DNA of 64,000 bases from Labilithrix sp. (GTDB lineage Bacteria; Myxococcota_A; Polyangia; Polyangiales; Polyangiaceae): positions 1 to 64,000 of the forward strand of contig JAHBWE010000003.1 of assembly GCA_019637155.1 (NCBI GenBank). The letters are read 5' to 3'. The position numbers were made by a program, and so were the translations under genes. The stretch's first letter is position 1. Every line of letters begins with the position of its first letter. The notes under the pieces are model-generated. The model searched no databases and was not told the DNA's origin. It was given only the letters and a program-made list of their open reading frames with translations. This document shows positions 51,794 to 59,176 of the stretch, piece by piece.

Positions 51794-52684
51794 ATGGGTC
51801 GTCGCGCGCTCCTCCTCGTCGTCGCGTTCCTCGTCGCCGCGTGCTCGGGCGAGAGCGGAGGCTCCGGCTCGGTGTCGGTCCGCGTGAGCGGCGAGGGCGC
51901 GGCGAAGGGCGGGTACCCGTACGTCAAGGACGGCGTCGAAATCCGCTTCGTCGACGGCTGGTCGGTGCGGTTCTCGAAGTACCTCGTGAGCGTCGGCCAG
52001 CTGCGCCTCGCCGGCGCGGACGACGCGGTCGCGTTCGACTCGAACGACGTGTTCGTCGTCGATCTGCACCAGGGCGATCCGGTCATCTTCACCGCCTCGG
52101 GCCTCGACGCGCGGAGGTGGGAGCGGCTCTCGTTCCGCGTGATCGCGCCGCCGGCGGAGGCGAAGCCGATCGGCGCCGTCGCGGCGGACGACCTCGCGCG
52201 GATGCAGCGAGAGGGCCTCAACTACTGGCTCGAAGGCGTCGCCGAGAAGGAGGGCCGCGCGGTGGCGTTCGCGTGGGGCCTCGCGAACCCCACCCGCGCG
52301 ACGAACTGCTCGAACGGCGTCGACGGGACGGAGGGCATCGTCGTCCGCAACAACGCGACGGCGGAGGCGGAGATCACGTTCCACCTGGACCACCTCTTCT
52401 GGGACACGCTCGGGACCGAGATCGCGAAGCTGCGGTTCGACGCGATCGCCGCCGCGGCGGGGGAGGACGGCGTGGTTCGCTTCGACGATCTCACGAAGCA
52501 GGCGCTCTCCGACCTCCGCGACGGCGCCGGCGAGCCGCTCCGCGACGGCGCGGGCGCGCGCCTCGTCTACAACCCCGGGAGCGTCCCCCTCGCCGACCAG
52601 ACGCTCCGCGCCTTCATGCTCGCCGCGTCCGCGGGGCAGGCGCACCTGAACGGCCTCGGGCTCTGCACCATCACTCGTCTCTGA
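51794..52684 (+). CDS. Conserved-type lipoprotein of the zinc island
   Basis: The 296-residue product has a lipobox (FLVAAC). Its mature part starts with strands (GSVSVRVSGEGAAKGGYPYV, GWSVRFSKYLVSVGQLRL) and contains FVVDLHQGDPVIF, AFAWGLANPTRATNCSNG and ITFHLDHLFWDTLGTEIAKL, where HLDHLFWD is a possible metal ligand set. It has some resemblance to MbnP-like periplasmic proteins, but I do not see the family's signature clearly. The ATG is preceded by GCGAGG. It is downstream of and in line with the receptor/lipoprotein pair. Confidence 0.7.
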   Translation: MGRRALLLVVAFLVAACSGESGGSGSVSVRVSGEGAAKGGYPYVKDGVEIRFVDGWSVRFSKYLVSVGQLRLAGADDAVAFDSNDVFVVDLHQGDPVIFTASGLDARRWERLSFRVIAPPAEAKPIGAVAADDLARMQREGLNYWLEGVAEKEGRAVAFAWGLANPTRATNCSNGVDGTEGIVVRNNATAEAEITFHLDHLFWDTLGTEIAKLRFDAIAAAAGEDGVVRFDDLTKQALSDLRDGAGEPLRDGAGARLVYNPGSVPLADQTLRAFMLAASAGQAHLNGLGLCTITRL

Positions 52685-52711
52685 TTTTTGCGACGGCGAA
52701 GGAGAAGCACC

Positions 52712-53239
52712 ATGCGATGGACACCCGTGTTCGCCACGTTCGCGCTCGCGGTCGCGTGCGGAAGCAGCGACGATGAGGCGCCGCCCCCGGTCGTCCGCGG
52801 ACCGATCGCGCTCGGCGCCCCCGCCGCGGCGTGCGCCGTCGGCGACGACACGGTCGACCTCGAGAAGCACGCCTGCCTGCACGCGCGGAGCGGCCCCTTC
52901 GCCTCCGCGACCGCGGGCGCGGAGGACGACGCGCCGTCCGTGTCGAAGACGCACACCGCGTACGACGTGACGATGGGCGCCTCGCCCTCCTGGGTCGCGT
53001 ACCGACCGAAGGGCGCGAAGACGTATGCGTTCTACACGAAGCCGCAGGTCCGCATCGCGGTGCGCGGAGGCAGCGGGAGCCAGCTCGCGACGTCGTGCGA
53101 GGGCCCCACCACCGGCGCGTGCGACCTCCTCCCCTACGCCACGCAGGTCCGCCTTGCCGCGAACGAGGACGTGCACGTCGCGCTGTACCCCGCGGAGGGG
53201 ATCACGTCGGCGATGCTGGTGATCGAGGACGTGGATTAG
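52712..53239 (+). CDS. HACxH-motif lipoprotein
   Basis: The ATG at 52712 follows GGAG by seven bases. The 175-residue product has a signal with lipobox LAVAC and one domain that begins LEKHACLHARSGPFASATAG and continues with THTAYDVTM. The same opening is found in the lipoproteins at 60644 and 61254 and in the remnant at 58310. HAC[LI]H is a plausible zinc site (His-x-Cys-x-His). The rest of the domain consists of short strands with two Cys (ATSCEGPTTGACDLL). It sits 27 bases behind the previous lipoprotein gene, as the last of a four-gene run from the receptor onward. The function is unknown. Confidence 0.75.
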   Translation: MRWTPVFATFALAVACGSSDDEAPPPVVRGPIALGAPAAACAVGDDTVDLEKHACLHARSGPFASATAGAEDDAPSVSKTHTAYDVTMGASPSWVAYRPKGAKTYAFYTKPQVRIAVRGGSGSQLATSCEGPTTGACDLLPYATQVRLAANEDVHVALYPAEGITSAMLVIEDVD

Positions 53240-53253
53240 GCGACGCCGGCCTC

Positions 53254-53627
53254 TCAGCGGCAGACGAAGTTCGCGCGATCGCCGTTGTCGTCGACGCAGT
53301 CGACCTCGAATGCGCGGCAGTCTCTCTGGAACGGCGGCATGTAGAGCTCTCGACCCACGCCGCCGCATTGGCAGACGCAGTGATCCTCGCGCGCGTGAGG
53401 AACGTTGACCCGTGCTTGGACCGTCGAGCGCGAGTCGCTCCACTGACTAGCGCACGATGTGCGCGCTCGGGTCGCCGTTCGGCGCGTGATTCAAGGTGGC
53501 CGCCGATGAGCTCGGCGAGCGCGCGCGGGACGACATGCGACGTGACGATTCCCACGATCGTCACGACCACGAGCCGTCGAGGACCTCGAGGCGAGCTCGT
53601 CGAAACACCATCGTGCATGCGATTCAT
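53254..53627 (-). pseudogene. Frameshifted small Cys-rich exported protein
   Basis: The minus strand from ATG 53627 encodes a basic N-terminus and a hydrophobic helix (RRLVVVTIVGIVTSHVV). About 60 codons in, the good coding frame changes: residues SCASQWSDSRST through EDHCVCQCGG, FQRDCRAFEVDCVDD and a final Cys (NFVCR) are in another phase, ending at the stop at 53254. The second frame has no start codon of its own and is closed upstream by a stop at 53491, so one frameshift between about 53430 and 53480 joins them. A zinc-island box touches the start codon. Confidence 0.55.
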
Positions 53628-53644
53628 TTGCAACATGATTGCTA
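53628..53644 (+). promoter_or_regulatory. Zur-type box between two broken divergent genes
   Basis: TTGCAA-CATGA-TTGCTA is one base from the start codon of the minus-strand Cys-rich pseudogene and 77 bases before the plus-strand methyltransferase pseudogene. Its first 15 bases are identical to the box before the COG0523 gene at 60462 (read on the minus strand). Confidence 0.65.
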
Positions 53645-53720
53645 AATGTTAAGCCGTGCTCATGGCACCGCAACGCCTTCCCGTCCCCGGATCCCTTCCC
53701 CACGTGGATGGAGGTGCAGC

Positions 53721-54505
53721 GTGAGCGGCGGCGACCTGTCCAAGGCCTGGGATCGCCACGCCCGGACCTACGCTCGTCTCGGCGCGCCGTTCACCGGGTA
53801 CATCGCGCAGTCGTTGTTTCACACGGTGGCGGGGCGCCTGCCGAACGCCGCTCGCGTTCTCGAGATCGCGTGTGGGTCGTCGCGACGGACTTCTCCTCCG
53901 AGATGGTGGAGCTCGCGAGGAGGAACCTCAGCGTCCTCGGCGCCGGCGACATCGTTCGATGCGAGGTTCGGGACGGACAGGCGCTCGGCCTCGCGACGGC
54001 GAGCTTCGACGCCGTCTTCTCGGCGTTCGGCATCTTCCTCTTTCCCGATCGACATGCCGGATGGCGTGAGGCTGCGCGCGTGCTTCGTCCCGGCGGGCTC
54101 CTCGCGGCCGCGGTGTGGCGCGGACCGGACGACAACGCCCTCTTGCGCCTTCAGATGGATCCCGTGATGGCGTCGCTGCCGGAGCGCGTGCGAGCGTCGC
54201 TCCCCCGTCCGAGCTGGCTCGACATTGCCTCGCAGGAGGGGCTGGTCGAAGAGGTCTCCGCGGCCGGGTTCGTCGATCCCGAGGTGAACGTCTTCGACGC
54301 GGTCCTGACAGCGCCGACCCCGCGCGCGATGTGGAGCATGATGCGCGAGAACCCGCTCTCCGGCCCGCTCTTCGCGGCTTGCTCGGAAGCGGAGCTCGCT
54401 GCGGTCGAGGAGGCGGTGCTCTCGCGCTTCGAGGCGCTCTCCGGCGGCGCCGACAGACCGGTCCGCTTCGACGCTTCGTGCCACTTCCTCGTCGCGCGCC
54501 GCTGA
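53721..54505 (+). pseudogene. SAM-dependent methyltransferase with internal deletion
   Basis: GTG 53721, preceded by GGAGG, opens a frame reading LSKAWDRHARTYARLGAPF and then RLPNAARVLEIACG at about 53868. A normal enzyme would continue with the Gly-rich SAM motif. Instead the sequence jumps phase and position straight to VVATDFSSEMVELARRNLSV. About 10-20 codons of motif I are missing. The later parts (VRCEVRDGQALGLATASFDA, AARVLRPGGLLAAAVW) are intact to the stop at 54505. The protein cannot be made in one piece and lacks its cofactor loop. Confidence 0.8.
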
Positions 54506-54516
54506 GGACGTCGAGC

Positions 54517-55333
54517 GTGAGTATGACGACGTCGAGCACGGCGCACGCGTTCGCGACGCCGCCCGCGCAGGCGCGGCGGCTCGGCATCATCTCGTGCATC
54601 CACGGCAACCTCGAGGCGCTCGAGAGCGTCCTGGCCGACCTCCGCGCACGCGACGTCGACAGCCTCCTTTGCCTGGGCGATCTCGTCGGCTACGGACCGT
54701 TTCCCGACGAGAGCACATCGAGGATCCGCGAGCTCGGCGTCCCTACGGTGCTCGGCTGCTGGGACGAAGGGATCGCGGAGGAGAACGAGAACTGCGGCTG
54801 CACCTTCGTCACGCAAGAAGAAGGACAGCTCGGCGCGATGGCGTTCCTGTGGACGACGCTTCATGTCTCGGAAGAGACCAAGAGCTACCTCGGGACGCTG
54901 CCGATGAGCCTGGCTTTCGACCTCCCTTGTGGTCGCCTCGTCGCCGTTCACGGTAGCCCTGCGAGCACGTCCGAGTACCTGATGGAGTCGACGCACGAGC
55001 TCGTGCTCTTCGAGCGGGCGGCGAGCGCGGGCGGCGACCTCCTGGTGTGCGGACACACGCACGTGCCGTACGTGAAGCACCTCGCCGGAGCTCTCGCCGA
55101 AGACCGTCATCAACGCCGGTAGCGTCGGTGAACCTCGCCACGGCGGCCTCGCCGCGACCTACGCCATCGTCGACACGCAGTCGGGCGACGTCGAGCTGTG
55201 CGAGGTGCCCTACGACGTCGAAAAGACGGTGCACGCCATGAGGGCTCGCGAGGTGCCGGAGACGTTCGCCGAGCGCCTCCTTCGCGGTCAGGAGCTGACC
55301 GGCAAGCAGAAGGAAGTCTTCTGTGCGTGCTGA
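54517..55333 (+). pseudogene. Metallophosphoesterase-like gene with frameshift
   Basis: From GTG 54517 (GAGG nine bases upstream) the frame encodes a YfcE-like phosphoesterase: LGIISCIHGNLEALESVLAD, LLCLGDLVGYG, VAVHGSPAS and VCGHTHVPYVKHL. Near 55090 the frame runs into a stop, while the expected continuation PKTVINAGSVGEPRHGG and AATYAIVDTQSGDVELCEV is read one base out of phase to 55333. The first metal motif has Cys where Asp is usual (SCIHGN for SDxHGN), and the GNHD motif reads GCWD, so the enzyme may have been divergent before the frameshift. Confidence 0.75.
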
Positions 55334-56565
55334 CGCGCCTACGAGCGTCGTGCTCGTAGGGCTCGAGTCGGTAGGCAAATCGGCGCTCTTCCGCGGCCTC
55401 ACGGGGAGCCGGGCGGGCGATGAAGCGAACTTTCGGGGCTCGACCGTGACGTGCCGTCGCTGTCACTTGAGCGAGTGCAACTCGCGAGCTCGTCGACACG
55501 CCGGGGATCCGCGTCGAGGGCGACAGCGCCTCGACGGCGCTCGCGCTCGCCACGCTCCGCGAGGCGGACACGGTGATGCTCGTCCTACGAGCGCCGTACC
55601 TGACGAGCGAGGCTCGGACGTTGCTCAGGTCGCTCCGCTTCGAGGTGCGACGGCTCGCGATCATCGTCACGTTCGCGGACAAGGTCTCGTCGGATCTCGG
55701 GCGAGCCACGCATGCGCTCGAGACCCGCCTCGGCGTCCCCGTCGTCACGATCGACGCGCGGGAGCTGACCGCCGCACACCGCTCCGCGATCCTCGACGCG
55801 ATCCGGACGGCACGACCGCTCGCGTCGAGAGACCTCGATGCGTCGCCTCTCGTCCAGCTCCGCGCTCGTCCGCCAGCTCGAACACTCTTCGAGCACCCAA
55901 CGCTGGGTCCGCTGGTCGCCGTCGTCGCCATGACCGCGCTCCTGGCGGTTCCCGTTGCGTGCGCGTTCCATCTTTCATCCTGGCTCCAGCCATACGCCGA
56001 CGCCGCCGTCATCGGACCCATCACGCAAGCGCTCGAGGGCCTATGGCCGCCGCTCGCCGCTATCTTGATAGGTCCGTACGGGCTCTTGACGCTCGGCTCC
56101 TACTCCTTCCTCTGGGCGTTCCCGGTCGTTTTGCTGCTCGGGATTGCGAGCAGCCTCGCGGAGGAGACCGGGCTGCACGATCGGATCACGGCCGCGCTCG
56201 ATCCCTGGCTTCGTCACGTCGGCCTCTCCGGTCGCGCCGGCGCGATGGCGCCGCTCTCCCGGATACTCGGCGCGGTCTTCGGCTTCTTTCATCTCCCCGA
56301 GGAGACGTCGCTCGCGGTGGTCTTCAGCGTCCTTCGGAAGGACGGGATGCTGCTCCTGAACACCTCGAACGGCTCGCTCTTGCGTTCGCTCTCCGGTGGA
56401 CAGGTCTTCGGCGCCGTCTACCTCGCGAGCACCTTGACGCCCTGCCTGGTCACGCTCGCCGCCGTGCGTCGAGAGCTCGGCTGGGCTGCGGCGGGAAACG
56501 TCGCGGGACGGCAAGCGCTCACGAGCGTCATCAGCACGTGGATCCTCAGCCAGCTCGCGTGGTGA
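55323..56565 (+). pseudogene. FeoB-like membrane GTPase with frameshift
   Basis: GTG 55323 overlaps the phosphoesterase end. The first frame gives the G1 loop VVLVGLESVGKSALFRGLTG and then is lost near 55490. The next frame carries the G3 motif ELVDTPGIRVEGDSA, VTFADKVSSD as a weak G4, and a membrane domain with the nucleoside-recognition/gate type sequence GAMAPLSRILGAVFGFFHLP and SLAVVFSVLRKDGML to the stop at 56565. At about 410 residues it is shorter than FeoB and has one gate unit. Such a protein could move Fe2+, or zinc given the context. A single frameshift breaks it. Confidence 0.75.
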
Positions 56566-56679
56566 CGCCCCCGACCACGATCGAAAGCCTCGCCGATAGG
56601 ATCGAAAGTCACGCTCTCCCGGACGATGTCATGGCGATGGGCCAGCTCCGGAGCCGCTCAGGGCATCGTAGGCCAGCGG

Positions 56680-58065
56680 TCACGGCTGATCTGTCCAGTG
56701 CATCGTCAGCTGGCACATCTCGTCGCGTGAGGTCGGGCCGGAACGGACGTCCTGCGGCGGATGATTGAACTGCCGCGGGTTCCCATCGGTGTTGTCGTAC
56801 TCGCAGAGCCACTTGATCGAAGAGCCCGCGGGCAGATCGATCGGTTGGTTCAAAAAGTAGGCATTCTGATGCTCGAAATCCCACTGCAGATCGGCGAGGC
56901 ACGCGTTCTTCGGCTGGCCCGGGCGCTCAATCTCGAGGTGAAAGAAGGTCCCGAGCTGATGCATGTGCGGGGTGATGCCGTGCAGGGTGACCGGACGATC
57001 GAACGTGTGCTTCCACTCGGCCTGCGAGCTCGAGACGTTCGCGGGGACGTCGAAGCGCTCATTTCGCGTTACGAGTGACGTGAAGGGCTTCACCTCGTGG
57101 TCGCTGAAGTGGATTCCCCAGCGGCTTCGATCGTTGATCGCGAATTCGTTCACGCGGTCGCCTGCGTAGTGAATTTCGAAGACGATCGTCGCGCCCTTCG
57201 GCAACCGGTAGCCGTAGCCCTTCGGGATGGCCGGCGGGTCGGCACCCGGGACCCACATACCGATGAGAAGCGGCGTCTCGGGGAAGTCCCATTCCCCTTC
57301 GAACCCCGGACCGGCGATGTTCGGCGCCGCGGCCTGGTAGCGCTGCTCTTGCTCGAGGCTCTTCCCGGTCGGATCGATCCAGATCTCCATGTGGTGGACA
57401 ATCGGGAACGACCCCGCTTTCCCGGCCCAGCTCCCATTGTCCGGAATCGCCTCGACGGCGGTAATGAACCGGTCCGTCTCGTAATTCGTTTTGTAGGGGA
57501 AACGGCGGAAGATATCGCGCGGCACCCGGGGCGGGATGACGAAACCGTCCGGAGTATTCTGGAGATCCCAATCAGGAGTGCCCGTGATCCATTCGCCCGG
57601 CTGCGGATCGCGCCAATCGATCGGAGGCGGAAGGTCGGCCGGGTCGCCCTCGGGCGCCCCGCTATCGGCCCAGCTTACGAAGACTCCGATCTCCTCCGCG
57701 GTGAGACGCCGCGCGCCCGAGAACGTGTCGGCGTTCGAACAACCTGTGTCGAGGCGAATCGACCGAGCCTCCGGCATGCGACCGGAGACGACGGCTGATT
57801 TGACGATGTTGCGAAACGCCTTGACCGTCGCGTAGTCGTCGAGGGCAAACGAGGCGAACCCGCCCTCGTGGTGACAAGCCTGGCAATGCTGCTGGAGGAG
57901 CGGCATCACGTGCTTGTTGAACGTGACGATTTGTCCCGCCGCGTTCGTCGCACCGTTCGCCTGCGCGGCCGCTCCGTTCGAATCGTCCGGCGCCGCCGAG
58001 CACGCCGCGACCACCGCTGCGGCGACCGTCGAGAACGCGAGCGCAAAGAAGGATCGAAACATCAT
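56680..58065 (-). CDS. Cytochrome c/copper type II monooxygenase-like lipoprotein
   Basis: ATG 58065 follows GGAG by seven bases. The 461-residue product has a lipobox (VAACS), a c-type haem site CQACH at residues 61-65 within a short cytochrome-like region, and a C-terminal half like the copper type II, ascorbate-dependent monooxygenases of myxobacteria: IVHHMEIWID, FEIHYAGD, HGITPHMHQLGTFF, and LADLQWDFEHQNAYF. The His/Met sets would bind the two copper ions. It is probably a periplasmic oxidoreductase with an unknown substrate. Its direct promoter region is occupied by the remnant at 58062-58310. Confidence 0.82.
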   Translation of the reverse strand: MMFRSFFALAFSTVAAAVVAACSAAPDDSNGAAAQANGATNAAGQIVTFNKHVMPLLQQHCQACHHEGGFASFALDDYATVKAFRNIVKSAVVSGRMPEARSIRLDTGCSNADTFSGARRLTAEEIGVFVSWADSGAPEGDPADLPPPIDWRDPQPGEWITGTPDWDLQNTPDGFVIPPRVPRDIFRRFPYKTNYETDRFITAVEAIPDNGSWAGKAGSFPIVHHMEIWIDPTGKSLEQEQRYQAAAPNIAGPGFEGEWDFPETPLLIGMWVPGADPPAIPKGYGYRLPKGATIVFEIHYAGDRVNEFAINDRSRWGIHFSDHEVKPFTSLVTRNERFDVPANVSSSQAEWKHTFDRPVTLHGITPHMHQLGTFFHLEIERPGQPKNACLADLQWDFEHQNAYFLNQPIDLPAGSSIKWLCEYDNTDGNPRQFNHPPQDVRSGPTSRDEMCQLTMHWTDQP

Positions 58066-58310
58066 GTCGAATCTCCAGTCGCGCCTGCCGACGCGGACAG
58101 CCGGGACGCTTTGGCAAGCGAGATGCCATGGCGACGGCGCGAAGGTACGAAGGCACGAAGGCACGAAGGCGAAGTGGGGGCCGTCGTCGTCGACGCGGTG
58201 ACGCTGCGGAAGGGCCCGGCGGAGCTGTGGAGACACGCGTGCTCGACCGCGTGCCCGCCGAGCTCGTTGCACGAGCCGAGGACAAGGGCGGAAGAGGCGA
58301 AGCGAGTCAT
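58062..58310 (-). pseudogene. Remnant of an HACxH lipoprotein
   Basis: The frame from ATG 58310 reads MTRFASSA, then GSCNELGGHAVEHACLH and SAGPFRSVTAST before losing similarity near 58178. Compared with the intact gene at 60644 ([36 protein letters not shown]), most of the signal peptide and lipobox is deleted and the rest of the domain is missing. The frame then runs through an 8-bp tandem repeat to a stop at 58062, overlapping the start of the monooxygenase gene. Confidence 0.7.
58140..58171. repeat. 8-bp tandem repeat
   Basis: Four units of CGAAGGYA lie head to tail. The unit is not a multiple of three, so slippage here would shift any reading frame. The tract marks the point where the HACxH remnant loses similarity to its intact relatives. 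Confidence 0.8.
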
Positions 58311-58377
58311 CGGCGAGTCTCTTGGGACGGGACGACGTCGCACGGTGTAGCACCGGCAGAACGCTCGGCAACATTAT

Positions 58378-58394
58378 ATGCATTACAGTTGCAA
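58378..58394 (-). promoter_or_regulatory. Zur-type box 1 upstream of the DksA/HACxH-remnant pair
   Basis: Read on the minus strand this is TTGCAA-CTGTA-ATGCAT, a good match to the consensus. It lies 68 bases before the start of the HACxH remnant at 58310, in an A/T-rich stretch. Confidence 0.6.
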
Positions 58395-58463
58395 TTAACA
58401 CCGCCTCGAGAACAGCGACGTTTCGGCGATGAGCAGGATGGCGCACGAAGCATACAGTTTCTA

Positions 58464-58480
58464 ATACATCACACTTGCAT
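58464..58480 (-). promoter_or_regulatory. Zur-type box 2 upstream of the DksA-like gene
   Basis: Read on the minus strand this is ATGCAA-GTGTG-ATGTAT, with 9 of 12 arm positions as in the best sites. It lies about 200 bases before the DksA-like gene. Together with the box at 58378 it may control both divergent sides. Confidence 0.5.
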
Positions 58481-58553
58481 TAATGATGCGTGCACACTAC
58501 CGTCGAGTGCAGTCTGAACGCGTCCGCCGAAGCGCTGGGCGGCATCTCGACTC

Positions 58554-58682
58554 TCAGGGTTCGAAGATGATCGGCTCTCGCTTCGCGTTGTAGATGTCGG
58601 CGTTGTTCTCGTCGCTGCTGTCGCCGTTGGTGGCGAAGTACAGAATGCACTGATCGGCCGTCAGGAGCGACCACGAAGGAGA
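58554..58682 (-). pseudogene. C-terminal fragment of a PD40-type beta-propeller protein
   Basis: About 42 codons on the minus strand read SPSWSLLTADQCILYFATNG and then DIYNAKREPIIFEP before the stop at 58554. The D-x-C-x-LYF-x(5-6) and DIY-x-A-x-R pattern is that of a PD40/WD40-like propeller blade. The fragment has no start and runs directly into the 5' end of the DksA-like gene on the other strand, so the rest of its gene has been lost. Confidence 0.5.
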
Positions 58683-58686
58683 CCCG

Positions 58687-59097
58687 ATGATGGCACGTGC
58701 TCGCAGCGCGAAGGAGAACGAGAAACGCGACCTCTCGGCGCATGACAAGAAGCACCTCAAGCAGAGGCTCGAGGAGGAGCGCCGCAGCGTCGTTGGCCGT
58801 CTCCGCGCCCATCTCGGTGAGGCCACCGAGGACACCCATCCTCTCGCCGACGAGATGGACTTGGCGACTCGCCATCAAGATCAAGCGTACTTGCTCCGCC
58901 TCGCGGAGAAGGAGCGCAAGCTGCTCATCGAGATCAACCACGCCCTCGCGAAGTTCGATGGTGACTCGTACGGCGCCTGCGAAGGCACCGGCGAGCCCAT
59001 CGGGCTCAGGCGGCTCGAGGCCCGACCGTGGACTCGCTTCAGCATCGCGTACAAGGAACAGCTCGAGCGAGAGCGTGCTGCCAAGCGTGAACGGTGA
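58687..59097 (+). CDS. DksA/TraR-family protein with degenerate zinc finger (DksA2-like)
   Basis: The 136-residue protein has the coiled-coil domain of DksA with the acidic tip motif DEMDLA (DxxDxA, residues 55-60) and a C-terminal globular part. Of the four zinc ligands in canonical DksA (CxxC...CxxC), only C98 remains. The partners are T101 (CEGTGEPIG), S119 and Y122 (RFSIAY). Zinc-independent DksA paralogues of this kind are Zur-controlled in Pseudomonas and replace DksA during zinc starvation. GGAG sits six bases before ATG 58687. It should bind the RNA polymerase secondary channel together with ppGpp. Boxes at 58378 and 58464 lie upstream. Confidence 0.88.
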   Translation: MMARARSAKENEKRDLSAHDKKHLKQRLEEERRSVVGRLRAHLGEATEDTHPLADEMDLATRHQDQAYLLRLAEKERKLLIEINHALAKFDGDSYGACEGTGEPIGLRRLEARPWTRFSIAYKEQLERERAAKRER

Positions 59098-59176
59098 CGA
59101 ACGAACCTCGCGCCGACGTGCCTCCCCCGTCACCACGTGGAGCTCGAGCCTCGGGCGATGCCTTCGATGTCGGCGG

